Source: Tricholoma matsutake
Taxonomy: Eukaryota; Basidiomycota; Agaricomycetes; Agaricales; Tricholomataceae
Assembly (NCBI GenBank): GCA_026075535.2
Contig: AP026538.1
Span: 10,974,001-11,038,000 of the forward strand
Length of the DNA: 64,000 bases
Reading direction: 5' to 3'
A program made the position numbers and the translations under genes. The notes under the pieces are model-generated. The model did no database searches and was not told the origin of the DNA. It was given only the letters and a program-made list of their open reading frames with translations. Numbering within the stretch: position 1 is the stretch's first letter; every line of letters begins with the position of its first letter. Below, one piece after another: positions 1 to 11,760 of the stretch.

Positions 1-278
1 AATTATTGCATAAACAAGGCATCAGCATCAGGAATTTCTTTTAGGTGGCATTGGCATGGCCACCAGGTTGCCGAGCAGCACTCAGCACCGACCTCATTTT
101 GTAAGTCTTCATACTACAACAAATTAATTATTGCATAAACAGGGCATTTACTGAGTTTATCATACATGTCACTGTATGGCATCAGGATTTTTTTTTCAGT
201 GGCATCGGCATTGGCATAGGCTACAGCCACTGGGGTGCTGAGCACCACTCAGCACCAACCTCATTTTGTAGGTCTGCA
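1..278. repeat. Foldback-family arm relic (right-arm orientation)
   Basis: About one and a half ~180-bp units of the repeat that builds the arms of the foldback element at 7556-12094, in the orientation of its right arm. Shared landmarks are AATTAATTATTGCATAAAC, a TTTACTGAGTTTATCATACATGTCACTGTA-like block, a GGCATC-type hexamer run, and an ending in CTCATTTTGTAGGTCTGCA. The repeat stops exactly where the Copia-1 LTR starts. It probably is one side of the site into which Copia-1 inserted, with the other side at 20168-20522. The window edge cuts it on the left. Confidence 0.85.
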
Positions 279-631
279 TGTAGAGATCCAACCTAGAATA
301 CACGAGTAATCTCAGTCTGTGTATAATGGACTATTATTAGAGTTACTACTATATCTAGAATACATGAGTAATCTACAAGTGGTATAGTGAGTAACCATAA
401 GTGATCAATGAAATAATATCTACTCACCTCAGTCTGTGTATAATGGACTGAGGGTATGTGTCTATTATGTCTAATATATATACTGTGAGCATGACAATGG
501 TATATAGAAGAAAGGGAAGTGATAAAGGGATAATTGATAAGGGGAACATATGCATCACAAAGTGTGCTATAAATAACACACTGCATCAAACAGCATTGAA
601 ATGTGTATTCACAGTGCAGCAGATCTCAACA
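279..631 (-). repeat. Copia-1 3' LTR
   Basis: A 353-bp LTR read on the minus strand, from TGTTGAGATCTGC at 631 to GGATCTCTACA at 279. It is an inverted match of the same length to the LTR at 19042-19394. A purine tract (GTGAGGAGGAG on the minus strand) lies directly upstream at 632-642, as expected of a polypurine tract. RNase H coding sequence follows at 686. The 5 bp beyond its outer end (274-278) read TGCAG on the minus strand, the same as the 5 bp before the other LTR. Confidence 0.92.
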
Positions 632-685
632 CTCCTCCTCACCGTGAATACTCCTCCTCGCATGGAATCAAGGGAATAATGAAAA

Positions 686-1241
686 TTAGGTCAGACCCAG
701 AAAGCTGTGAAGTCTTGTGAATTGTTTGACATCAAGAGCCTTGGTGAAGAGATTGGCAATATTACCACGTGTATTGACATAGGATACAGTGAGTTCCTGT
801 GATTGAACTCTTTCACATAAGAAGTGAAATTTTATGTCAATGTGCTTCACTCTTGAGTGAAGAAGACGGTCCTCAGATAAACTGATAGATGCTGTGTTGT
901 CGCAGAGCATCAGGGTTGGTGCATGGGGTGTGTAACCAATTGCAGTGAGTAGAGTACGAACCCAAATACATTCCTTTGCCACTTCAAAAGCAGCAATGTA
1001 TTCGGCCTCACAGGAGGAAGCAGCGACGGTTTTCTGCTTACATGCAGTCCATGAAATTGCTCCAGACCCAAGCGAGCACATGTATCTGCCAACACTTTGT
1101 CTAGTCTCCAGGCAACTCGCCCAGTCAGAGTCAGTGTATGCCAGTAATAAGATCGGATTATCCCCTCCCAAGTGAAGTTTGAGATCGTGTGTCCCTTTAA
1201 GGTATTGTACGAGACATGATGCAGCATGCCAATGCTCGAAA
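686..1241 (-). pseudogene. Copia-1 RNase H domain, 3' end of pol
   Basis: Minus-strand reading gives the C-terminal RNase H of a Ty1/copia polyprotein. Visible landmarks are LVQYLKGTHDLKLH, AYTDSDWASC (first acidic residue), KQKTVAASSCEAEYIA (second acidic cluster), LCDNTASI (third), and the family ending IANLFTKALDV. The enzyme removes RNA from the RNA/DNA hybrid during reverse transcription. The stop lies 54 bp before the polypurine tract and LTR, the normal arrangement. Upstream it breaks at 1241/1242, where Gypsy-A copy 1 integrase sequence begins. The second half of RT, including the catalytic YVDD region, is not found in the other Copia-1 pieces, so the break involved loss of sequence as well as insertion. 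Confidence 0.9.
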
Positions 1242-4200
1242 GTAGGTACTGCTCCAACTCCTGATTCATTCTCTCTGTCTGCCCATCAGTCTGCGGGTGA
1301 TATGCCATAGATAATTTAGTTTGAATTGCCAATATGTTGTTTAGTTCTCGCATAAACATGGAAGCAAATTGTGGTCCGCGATCGGAGATAACGGTATCGG
1401 GTAACCCATGTAACCGCCATACCTGATTTAGATAGAGGCATGCCAAGCCCAATGATGAGGTTTCTGTAGTAGTAGGAATAATATGGACCTCCTTTGTAAA
1501 GCGGTCGCATACTACAAATATTGCATCGTACCCTTGAGCCTCGGGTAATCCGGTAATAAAATCCACAGATATATCTCGCCACGGCACTTTAGGTATAGGG
1601 TTCGGCATTAATTTTCCTGCAGGTTTCTCTGGAAATTTCTTCCCCCTCATGCACATATCACATCCATCCACATACCCCAACACATACTTTGAAATTCTGG
1701 GCCACCAATAATTTCTCATTACTAATTCCAACGTCTTCCATCTTCCTGGGTGTCCAGCAATCAGCATATTGTGATGTAACCAGACGATCTCCCTTCACAA
1801 ATCCTGATCCTTCAGTACATACACTTTTCCTCGAAACAACACCAACCCTTGTTCCTCAGCCCATCCATCTCCTTTGATATTACCTTTCTTCTCTCCCTTC
1901 AGAGCTTTCACGGCTTCCACTACTTCATCATCCATTTCTGAACATTGTCTAATTTTAGACAACATTTCCATTTCCGAGCTATCTATTAATAGATGCCCTT
2001 GATGCATAGCGCAAATGCGAAAGTATTCGGGTTTGAGTAAGGTAACATTTTTATTGTCCTCCTCCACCCCCCTTTTATGATCAATACGTCTGGATAATGC
2101 ATCTGCTTTCCTCATTAAGCTTCCCGCTTTGTGGACCAAGTGAAAGTTGAAATGCGATAGGAATAGTGCCCAACGTGCTTGCCAGTGATTAAGCTTTTTA
2201 GCAGACATGAAGTATTGCAGATTTTGATGATCCATCCAGATCTCAATCTCATGCATACATCCCTCCAAATAATGCCTCCACGCCTCCAATGCTCATATTA
2301 TCCCCAACATCTCTTTGTCATGCACATCATAATTCCTCTCCACATCATTCAACCCTTTTGACAAGTATGCACAAGGATGCCATTTGTCATCTTTGCACAG
2401 CATTGATAATACTGCTCCAGTAGCAAAATCAGATGCATCAGATTCCACTCGCAAAGGGCGTGTGAAATCTACTGGGGCTAATATTGGTCCCTCCACAAAC
2501 TTCCTCTTCAACTCCTCAAACACTGTCTGCTGCTGCTCTCCCCACCTCCATACTACTCCCTTTTGTGTAAGGTTATGTAAGGGTGCAGCAATTTTAGAAA
2601 AATTGTGCACAAAGCGACAATAATAATTTGCGAGTCCCAAGAAGGCTTGAACCTCCTTGACATGGGTGGGTGCAGGCCAATCTGTGATCGCCTGTACCTT
2701 GATCGGATCCATTTTGATCCCGTCAGGGCCAATCAATAATCCTAGGAACTCAATCTCGCTTGCCCCAAACACACACTTCTCTGGTTTCAAAAATAGATCA
2801 TTCTCCACCAACCTCCATAACACCTCCTGTACTATTGCCTCATGATTCTCTTCATCCTCCATGAATATCAGAATGTCGTCAATAAATATTATTACCATGC
2901 CTTTGTCTATTACGTCCTTGAAAATGTTGTTCATCATATTTTGAAAGGTCAGGGGACTATTAGTCATCCCAAAAAACATGACAAGCGGCTCGAAGGATCC
3001 TCGATGCGTGGCAAATGCTGCCTTCCACTCATCTCCTTTCTTTATTCATACATTGTTGTATCCCCATTGTAAATCCAATTTTGTAAAGACCTTGGCTTTT
3101 CCCACCTTGTCAATTATTTCTGAGATCAACAGCAGGGGGTACGCGTTCTTCACTGTCCACTCATTCAAATACCTATAATCTGTACACATCCTCTTCCTTT
3201 GGTCTTTCTTTGGCATGAAGAATATTGGTGACATCTGTGGTGATTTCGAAGGTCGTATGTATCCTTTGCGCAATTGCTCCTTCAGGAATGCATCCACTTC
3301 TTCTTGTTCCATTGGAGATAACAAATATACCTTCGACTTCTTCAGCACAAACCCTGGCTTCATCTCGATTGCATGATCCTATGGCTTCCGCACTGGCATT
3401 TGCTCAGACTCCTTCTGAAAGACTGACAGATATTCATGATATGCTTTTGGTACCCACTCCTCCACTGGCTTCTCCTCCTTCACAATATTCTTTTCTCATG
3501 ACTGTCCTCCACAAATTGCTCTAAAGGTTTGCTTCTGCTCTTGCTTTTCGATCATGATCAGAACTTCCCCATTTGGCATTTCCTCATCCTCCACTTCCTC
3601 CATTGTAAGAATACTTCCTCGGACATTCTTCCTCTCTCTTTTTCTTTTTCTCCTTCTTCATCTTCCTCCCATACACATTACATTCTTTAGGACAATGAGT
3701 CATTTGTACTTTCCCAGTTTTCCAATCAATTTTGGGATTATGCTTCCGTAACCATGGACATCCTATTATTAGATTGGTTTTCCCAAGATCGCACACTTTG
3801 AATATGGCTCGCTCCTGATGCTCCTGATACTTTAGGATCATAGTCACCTCCTCCTTGATAGTTCCTCCATGATTGACTGTTCCGTCAATATTGTACACCA
3901 TTATAGGTTGCACCAGCTTGCATGTGTTAATACTGTTTCCAGTAATTAAGGATCGATTAATAAATAATCCTGTAGCACCACTATCAAGCAACACTTCCAC
4001 ATCAATAGCTGCATGCATGTCCACTGTCTTCAATCCCACAGTCAAGGTGATTTTGGGTTCTATTCACGCAGAGCGAATAAAGAATTTAGGGGTTTTCGGA
4101 AATAGTGCTCAGCAATTTTCTTTGTCACGTGATTGACAACAGTTGTACTCCTTTTTGTCATGTGATTCAAAATGGTTATACTCCTCCTCAATTTCCTTTT

Positions 4201-4275
4201 CTGATTTGCTCTGGGTTTCCTCGGATACTAATACATTGTAACGATTCTGGGTCACCAATGGGGAAACCTTCACTG
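1242..4275 (-). pseudogene. Gypsy-A copy 1 pol: protease, RT, RNase H, integrase (truncated)
   Basis: Domains in minus-strand order. Protease has LDSGATGLFINRSL around 3960. RT has [42 protein letters not shown] and the catalytic FIDDILIF near 2880. RNase H has VESDASDFATGAVLS. Integrase has a zinc-binding part (AGHPGRWKTLELV, CDMCMRGKKFP), WRDISVDFITGLPEAQG, ISDRGPQFAS and YHPQTDGQTERMNQELEQYL. The reading frame is broken by frameshifts near 3046, 3363 and 1580 and by a TGA at 2293-2295 where related elements have Arg (ALEEWRHFLEG context in Gypsy-B). The codon at 3253-3255 is still CGA here but TGA in copy 2. Truncation at 1242 removes the rest of integrase and the chromodomain. Confidence 0.92.
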
Positions 4276-5367
4276 GGACTCTTCCACAAAGTTCTTCTGC
4301 TTGCCTTCCTCCAGCTTCACTTCCTTGATTGTAGCTTCCCTAATCTTTCTTTTCTGCCTACAATTCCTAGAAATGTGTCCTAACTGCCCACAGTTAAAAC
4401 ATTTAAGTGGGGCTCATCTTCCTGCTTGATCAACCTCCATTGCCTCTGCTGGTGCTGCTGACTCCATAACTATAGGTGTCACTGCCATGGCTGGTGGCTG
4501 TGCCCTTGGAGCTTGCACCTGAGGCGCCTTTCCTTTCTCGGACTTTCCTCCAGATGACTTTCCAAATTTACTACTTCCGTACATCAACTTTGACTCCACC
4601 TGTTCCTGCCGATATTGCTGGTCAAGGCACATTGCCCAATTATACCAGTCATCCAACTTCTCTGGCATAGAAGGTAGTCGGTAGATAGACTTGAATAAAG
4701 AGGGATTTAATCCTGCTTTCAAAAACTCTACCAACGTGGCTTCTCCCATGTCCATTTGCAAAGCTTCTGCTTTGAACTGCAAAATAAATTCATCTGCCAT
4801 TAGGGAACCTTGGCACATGGTTTTTAATTCAGCATTGGCTGTTGCCTTTGGATTAGGGTCTCCAAACTGTGCCTCCAATCTCTCCAGAAATTCCTTGAAG
4901 GTCGCAAATGGTTTATTTCCCGTGGCAATTTGATTAATAGCCTCATTTCTCCAGAACTGTGCTTTCACCCCCTGAATGTATGAGAGAGCAAACATAATCC
5001 TAGACTCGGCTGTACGAAACTCTGGCTTCCTCCCATGTATGTACAATACTATAGAGCTGATGAAAGATTTTGTATTCTCCATGGTACCGTCAAAGATTTG
5101 TGGGGGTGCGTACTTAGGTAAGTGCACTTTTCCATTTCCGGATTTCTCCACCGTCTCATCCTCCTGTGATATCCACTCCACCATCTCCTCCATCTCATCA
5201 TCTCTTTCTCCTATCATCTCTGGCTGTACTTCCACTTGTCTGGGCTGTGATGCTGCCAATACTGACACTAATTGCGACATTTGTGCTGTGAGCACATCGA
5301 TTTTCGCCTCTAGTGCTGGTATGGGAACAGGATTAGGACCGGGATTAGAAGTTGAAGGTTCGGACAT
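4270..5367 (-). pseudogene. Gypsy-A copy 1 gag
   Basis: Structural Gag of a chromovirus; it would form the particle that packages the element RNA. The ATG at 5367 opens a 317-codon stretch: Pro-rich N-terminus (SNPGPNPVPIPALEAKID), an acidic segment, then the retrotransposon Gag core (LPKYAPPQIFDGT, FWRNEAINQIATG, RLEAQFGDPNP, DEFILQFKAEA). A TGA after DQAGR (around 4414) interrupts it. Copy 2 reads CAA at this position. Past the stop the same frame encodes the zinc knuckle CFNCGQLG..SRNC and ends with a TGA at 4270-4272, next to the pol frame. Not functional as read because of the internal stop. Confidence 0.9.
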
Positions 5368-5854
5368 AATTGTAGAATCTGTGATGAATCACTTCTTCGA
5401 CAAATTCAAAATTTTTTCTTTGAGACCTCTCCAAATGTTTACGGGTCACATGATAAGGTTCGTCGAGGTTCGTCAATGGTTTGTCGTTCATCGGGCGCCT
5501 ATTTTGACACTTCGGATCAATAACCCTTCCAACAGTGCCTGATCTCGGAGATATCACTGAATTCGGCTTGTAACTAAAATAGTCGTCTGAATAGAGTGAT
5601 ATAAATCGTAACTAAACCAGATCTGATTGGTTGTCTGGTTGCAGCTGTCCTAATGATGAGCGCTGCCTCTCGATCACTGGCAGTCGCAATGTAAGGTGAG
5701 GCCTGGCATCGGCTTACGAAAGAAAAGGTAGATTATGTATATACAAGTACTTCCAGCTCATGCCAAAAGGATGAGTAATTGGATGTCGCGTGGTGAAACA
5801 ATGATGTATGCACAAGTAAGAGAAGGCGCACTGATATGGGTAGTTGTGTTCTTC

Positions 5855-6254
5855 TGTTAGGGTGACACCCACTATCTGCTAGCTAAGACCGTGCGGGTTT
5901 TCTCTACAAGAAGAGGGTGGGATCCACGCTTGTGATGGGGGAACTGATGGTTTTGATGCGAGGGGTTATTTATAGGTGAGTTTGTTGACAAAGGCCTTTC
6001 ACACTGAAAGCATAGGTGGAATACCTAAGAGAACACAACTAGGGTCCCCTAGGCATATATTTAGGGTTTATATACTATGTTACACATATTGTACATTGTT
6101 GTTACTGATGCACTCGTACATGCGCGTACATTTTGATGCGTGCGAAATAAAATTCTCATGCTATCAAAGTGTAGCGTCATTTGGCATCATGTAGCGTAAT
6201 TCAACATAATAAATAAAATGAAATTTTATTAGGTAATGGGGTGGTTTCCTAACA
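5855..6254 (-). repeat. Gypsy-A copy 1 5' LTR (400 bp)
   Basis: Bounded by TGTTAGG and CCTAACA, the same 7-bp inverted ends and the same 400-bp length as both LTRs of copy 2. The minus strand carries a TATATAAA box about 33 nt before TAGTTGTGTTCT, the segment complementary to the primer-binding site just outside the LTR at 5838-5854. Differences from the other LTRs are concentrated at CG versus CA/TG. Confidence 0.93.
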
Positions 6255-7555
6255 GCTTCAGCCCTTCTTCACTATGCTTCAGTTCATTCCTACCTTTTCT
6301 TGACTCTGCTTCAGCCATTCCTACCTGTCTTCACCTTTTTTCACTCTGTTCCTCCTACTCTTCACTCTACTTCACCTTGTTCTTACCACTCTTCACCCTG
6401 CTTCACCCTGTTCTTACCACTCTTCACCCTGCCTCACCCTGTTCCTACCACTCTTCACCCTGCCTCACCCTGTTCCTACCACTCTTCACCCTGCCTCACC
6501 CTGTTCCTACCACTCTTCACCCTGCCTCACCCTGTTCCTACCACTCTTCACCCTGCCTCACCCTGTTCCTACCACTCTTCACCCTGCCTCACCCTGTTCC
6601 TACCACTCTTCACCCTGCCTCACCCTGTTCCTACCACTCTTCACCCTGCTTAACCCTGTTCCTACCTCTCTCTACCCTGCTTCACCCTGTTCCTACCTGC
6701 TTCAACCCTTTTCTACCTTCTTCACCTGCTTCACCCTTTTCCTACCTGCTTCATCCAGCTCACCCTCTCTTCACCTGCTTCACTCTGTTCCTATCTCTCT
6801 TCACTCCACCTGCTTCACCATGCTTCTCTTTCTCTTCACTCTGCTTCACTCTTTTTCTACCTGCTTCTCCCTGTCCTTATCTCTCTTCACTCTGCTTCAC
6901 CCTGTTTCTACCTGCTCCACCCTGTTTTCTACCTGCTTCAAGTTCACCCTTTTCTACCTGCTTCACCCATTTACTACCTGCTTCACCCTGTCCTTATCTC
7001 TCTTCACTCTGCTTCACCCTGTTTTCTACCTGCTTCACCCTGTTTTCTACCTGCTTCACCCTGTTCTTATCCCTTGCTTTCACCCTGCCTACCTCTCTCC
7101 ACCCTGTTCTTACCTGCTCCAACCTTTTTCTACCTCTCTTCACCTGCTCCACCCTGTTTCTATCTGCTTCACCTGTTTTCTACCTGCTTCACCCTGTTTC
7201 TACCTGCTTCACCTTTTTTTCTTCATACTTCACCCTGTCCTTACCTCTTTTCACTCTGCTTCAACCTTTTCTACCTTTTGTTTCTACCTCCCTTCACCTG
7301 CTTCACCCTGCTTCACCCTCTCTTCATGCTGCTTCATCCTGTTCCTATCCCTCTTCATCCTGCTTCACCCTGTTCCTACCTCTCTCTACCTTGCTTCACT
7401 ATTTCCCATCCCTCTTCAACCTGCTTCAGCCTATTTCTACCTTTCTTCAGCCTGCTTTAGCCTTTTCTCACTTTTCTTTACCCTGCATCACACTGCAGTA
7501 CCTTTCTTCACCCTCCTTTACTCTACTTCGACCTGCTTCACCCTGCTTCACTCAG
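6255..7555. repeat. C+T-rich minisatellite block with a 31-bp core unit
   Basis: Built from variants of CACCCTGCTTCACC and CTGTTCCTACCACTCTT. Between about 6390 and 6650 a 31-bp unit recurs with almost no change, at least seven times. Further right the units decay. One strand is nearly free of G except in CCTG. Because 31 is not a multiple of three and no unit contains a stop, all three plus-strand frames stay open for hundreds of codons. The same material resumes at 12095 beyond the foldback element, so the two blocks were probably one. No gene is supported here. Confidence 0.9.
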
Positions 7556-7869
7556 ATAGGTAAGCTACAGTGTATTGAATGATACGGGTTCAGTGGATGC
7601 TGTCGAACACTCTATATGTATATATATACATACTGTAGTATTGAATAAATTCACTATTACAATCCTTGCTGTCTGATACACTACATATGTGTAATGAATG
7701 TAATATATAGCTCAGTGACCTGTGCATCGGACACAATTGGCACCGGCACTGGCAACAGCAATGGCAATGGCATGGGGCTTTACCACTGGGCATCACCATT
7801 GGGAATCAGGATGGGGAGTTGGCATTCATTTGTTAGACCTATGTGGTATACAGACCTACAAAATAAAAT

Positions 7870-9655
7870 TGGTCCCGAGTGCTGCTCAGCAGCCTGGTGG
7901 CTGTGGCAAATGCCGATGCCACCTAAACAAAACCCCAATGACGAAGGTGGTACAGCATCATGTATGACAAACTGAGTAAAGGCCTCAGTTAAGTGATAAT
8001 TAATTTGTTGTAGTATACAGACTTACAAAATGAGGTTGGTGCCAAGTGCTGCTCAGCAAGGTGGTAGCTGGGCCGATGCTGATGCCGATGCCGATGCCAC
8101 CTAAAATAAATTCCTGATGCCAATGCCTCGTTTTAGTTTATGCAATAATTAATTTGTTCAATGTAGTATGCAGATCTACAAAATGAGGTTGGTGCCAAGT
8201 GTTGCTCAGCACCCAAGTGGTGGTGGCCATTGCATATGCCGATGCCGATGCCACCACAAAAAAAATCCTGATGCCATACAGTGACATGTATGATAAACTC
8301 AGTAAATGCCCTGTTGGTGTGATAATTAATTTGTTGTAGTATGAAGACTTACAAAATGAGGTCAGTGCTGAGTGCTGCTGGGCAACCCAGTGGCTGTGCC
8401 GATGCCGATGCTGATGCCACCTAAATAAAATTCCCGATGCCGATGCCTTGTTTATGCAATAATTAATTTGTTCAATGTAGTATGTAGACCTACAAAATGA
8501 GGTTGTGGCCAAGTGGTGCTCAGCACCCGAGGGGTTGTGGCCAATGCCAATGCCATCTAAAAAAAATCTCAATGCCAAAGGTTGTACAGTGTCATGTATG
8601 ATATACTCAGTAAATGCCCTGTTTATGTGAAAATTAATTTGTTGTAGTATGAAGATTTACAAAATGAGGTTGGTGCCGAGGGCTGCTCAGCAACCCAGTG
8701 GCTGTGGCTGATGCCAATGCCGATGCCGATGCCGCTGCCATTTCAACAAAATCTTGATGCCAAAGGTTGTACAGTGTCATGTATGATATACTCAGTAAAT
8801 GCCCTGTTTATGTGATAATTAATTTGTTGTAGTATGAAGATTTACAAAATGAGGTCAGTGCCGAGTGCTGCTGGGCAACCCAGTGGCTGTGCCAGTGCCA
8901 ATGCCGATGCTAATGCCACTGCCATCTCAAAAAAATCTTGATGCCAAAGGTTGTACAGTGTCATGTATGATATACTCAGTAAATGCCCTGTTTATGCAAT
9001 AATTAATTTGTTGTAGAATGAAGATTTACAAAATGAGGTCGGTGCCAAGTGCTGCTCAGCAATCCGGTGGCTGTGCCAATGCCAATGCCAATGCCGCTGC
9101 CGTCTCAAAAAATCTCAAGGCTGAAGGTTGTACAGTGTCATGTATGATATACTCAGTAAATGCCCTGTTTATGTGATAATTAATTTGTTGTAGTATGAAG
9201 ATTTACAAAATGAGGTCAGTGCCGAGTGCTGCTCGGCAACCCGATGGCTGTGGCCAATGCCAATGCCACTGCCATCTCAAAAAAATCTTGAGGCCAATGC
9301 TTGTATAGTGTCATGTATGATATACTCAGTAAATGCCCTGTTTATGCGATAGTGCTGCTCATCATCCCAGTGGCTGTGGCCGATGCCACCTAAAAAAAAA
9401 ATTCTGATGCCAAAGGTTGTACAGTGTCACATATGATAAACTCAGTAAAGGCCTCATTTAAGTGATAATTAACTTGTTGTAGTATGCAAACCTAGACAAT
9501 GAGGTTAGTGCTGAGTGCTGCTCGGCAACCTGGTGGCTTTGGCCAATGCCACCTAGGAAATTTTCTTGATGCTGCAAGGTGCACAGTGTGGGGTATGATT
9601 TATTCAGTGGAGTCAAAGCCTCATTTACATTTTGTTGTAGTATGCAGACCTACAT
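7870..9655 (+). repeat. Left arm: about 11 tandem ~180-bp units
   Basis: Each unit contains TAATTAATTTGTTGTAGTATG, TACAAAATGAGGT, GTGCTGCTC, a variable (GATGCC)n hexamer run, a short A-run, and TACAGTGTCATGTATGAT followed by ACTCAGTAAATGCCCTGTTTATG. Unit starts, judged from TTAATTTGTT, fall near 7997, 8150, 8325, 8462, 8635, 8818, 9000, 9180, 9468 and 9630, with a degenerate one near 9345. Hexamer number and A-run length vary most. Confidence 0.88.
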
Positions 9656-9759
9656 AATGAAATATGATGTTGGAGGAAATTTCAGGTTGACTAACCTCAA
9701 CAGATAGGCATGGCAATGGAGGGGATGAAGTTGAGGGTTAGTACACAATTATTGTAAAT

Positions 9760-11760
9760 AGAGATCATTGCATAAACAAAAGCATTTACTGAGTTGCTCA
9801 TACATGTCACTGTACAGCATTGGGAATTTTTTCAGTAGCATCGGCCACAGCAACAGGGGGGCCGAGTAGCACTCAGCACTGAGCTCATTGTCTAGGTCTG
9901 CATACTACAACAAATTAATTATCACTTAAATGTGGCCTTTACTGAGTTTATGATATGTGACACTGTCCAACTGTTGGCATCGGGATTGTTGTTAGCTGGC
10001 ATCGGCCACAGCCACTGGGTTACTGAGCAGCACTCAGCAATGACCTCATTTTGTAAGTCTTCATACTACAACAAATTAATTATCGCATAAACAGGGCATT
10101 AACTGAGTTTATCATGCATGTCACTGTATGGCATCAGGATTTGTTTTTTGGTGGCATTGGCATCGCCATCAGTCACAGCCACCGGAGTGCTGGGCACCAC
10201 TCAGCACCAACCTCATTTTGTAGGTCTGCATACTACAACAAATTAATTATTGCATAAACAGGGCATTTACTGAGTTTATCATACATGTCACTGTATGGCA
10301 TTGGGATTTTTTATTTGGTGGTATCGGTATCAGCAGCGGCCACAGCCACTGGGGTGCTGAGCACCACTCAGCATCAACCTCATTTTGTAAGTCTTCATAC
10401 TACAGCAAATTAATTATCACATAAACAGGGCATTTACTGAGTTTATCATACATGTCACTGTATGCATCAGGAGTTATTTTCAGTGGGATCGGCATTGGCA
10501 TCAGCATTGGCATTGGCATTGGCCACAGCCACTGGGTTGCTGAGCAGCACTCCGCACCAACCTCATTTTGTAAGTCTTCATACTACAACAAATTAATTAT
10601 CACATAAACAGGGCATTTACTAAGTTTATCATACATGTCACTGTACGGCATCAGGAGTTTTTTTTAGGTGGCATCAGCATCGGCATCAGCATCGGCATCG
10701 GCACAGCCACCGGGTTACTGAGCAGAACTCAGCACCGACCTCATTTTGTAAATCTTCATACTACAACAAATTAATTATCACATAAACAGGGCATTTACTG
10801 AGTATATCATACATGACACTGTACAACCTTTGGCATCAAGATTTTTTTGAAATGGCAGCAGCATCAGCATCAGCATTGGCATCAGCCACAGCCACCGGGT
10901 TGCTGAGCAGCCCTCAGCACTGACCTCATTTTGTAAATCTTCATACTACAACAAATTAATTTTCACATAAACAGGGCATTTACTGAGTATATCATACATG
11001 ACACTGTACAACCTTCAGCCTCGAGATTTTTTGAGATGGCAGCGGCATTGGCATTGGCATTGGCATTGGCACAGCCACCGGGTTGCTGAGCAGCACTTGG
11101 CACCAACCTCACTTGATAAATCTTCATACTACAACAAATTAATTATCACATAAACAGGGCATTTACTGAGTTTATCATACAACCTTCGGCATCAAGACTT
11201 TTTTCAGATGGCAGCGGCATCAGCATCAGCATCAGCATCGGCATCGGCACAGCCACCGGGTTACTGAGCAGCACTCAGCACCGACCTCATTTTGTAAATC
11301 TTCATACTACAACAAATTAATTATCACATAAACAGGGCATTTACTAAATATATCATACATGACACTGTATAACCTTTGGCATCGAGATTTCTTTTAGACG
11401 GCATTGGCATTGGCATTCGCCACAGCCACCGGGTTGCCGAGCTGCACTTGGCACCAACCTCATTTTGTAAGTCTTCATACTACCATGAATTAATTATCAC
11501 ATAAACAGGGCATTTACTAAGTTTATCATACATGTCACTGTACAGCATCAGGAGTTTTTTTTAGGTGGCATCAGCATCGGCATCGGCCACCAACATGGGC
11601 TTGCTGAGCAACACTCAGCACTGACCTCAATTTGTAGGTCTGCATACTACAACAAATTAATTATCACTTAAATTCATTATACATGATGCTGCAATACCTT
11701 CAGCATCAGCCACACCCCCAGGCCACAGAGCAACACTCGGCACCAATTTTATTTTGTAGG
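9760..11760 (-). repeat. Right arm: about 11 tandem ~180-bp units, inverted
   Basis: The same unit as the left arm on the opposite strand. CAAATTAATTAT landmarks fall near 9910, 10070, 10240, 10405, 10588, 10765, 10946, 11135, 11310, 11485 and 11650, so the unit number equals that of the left arm. The hexamer appears as (GGCATC)n or (GGCATT)n. Confidence 0.88.

Larger units (their letters stand above)
1242..6254 (-). mobile_element. Gypsy-A copy 1, chromovirus LTR retrotransposon, 3' truncated
   Basis: A minus-strand Ty3/gypsy element, closely similar along its length to copy 2 at 37294-43467. It has a 5' LTR (5855-6254), a leader, gag and most of pol in the order protease, RT, RNase H, integrase. 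It ends abruptly inside integrase at 1242, in the stretch encoding NQELEQYL. The end of integrase, the chromodomain and the 3' LTR are missing (about 1.3 kb by comparison with copy 2). Identity to copy 2 stops at the T of GTAGGTACTG, next to Copia-1 RNase H. The right flank is C+T-rich minisatellite, so the two ends border unrelated DNA and no target duplication can be checked. Confidence 0.93.

Noticed and set aside
6236..7582. A 448-codon plus-strand frame rich in Ser, Pro, Leu and Phe
   Set aside because: Its start codon lies inside the Gypsy-A LTR and the rest is minisatellite open in all frames. No gene is supported.
7870..11760. Regular array of repeats, at first sight CRISPR-like
   Set aside because: Units are ~180 bp, similar along their whole length and inverted in the second half. 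There are no unique spacers and no cas genes, and the setting is eukaryotic.
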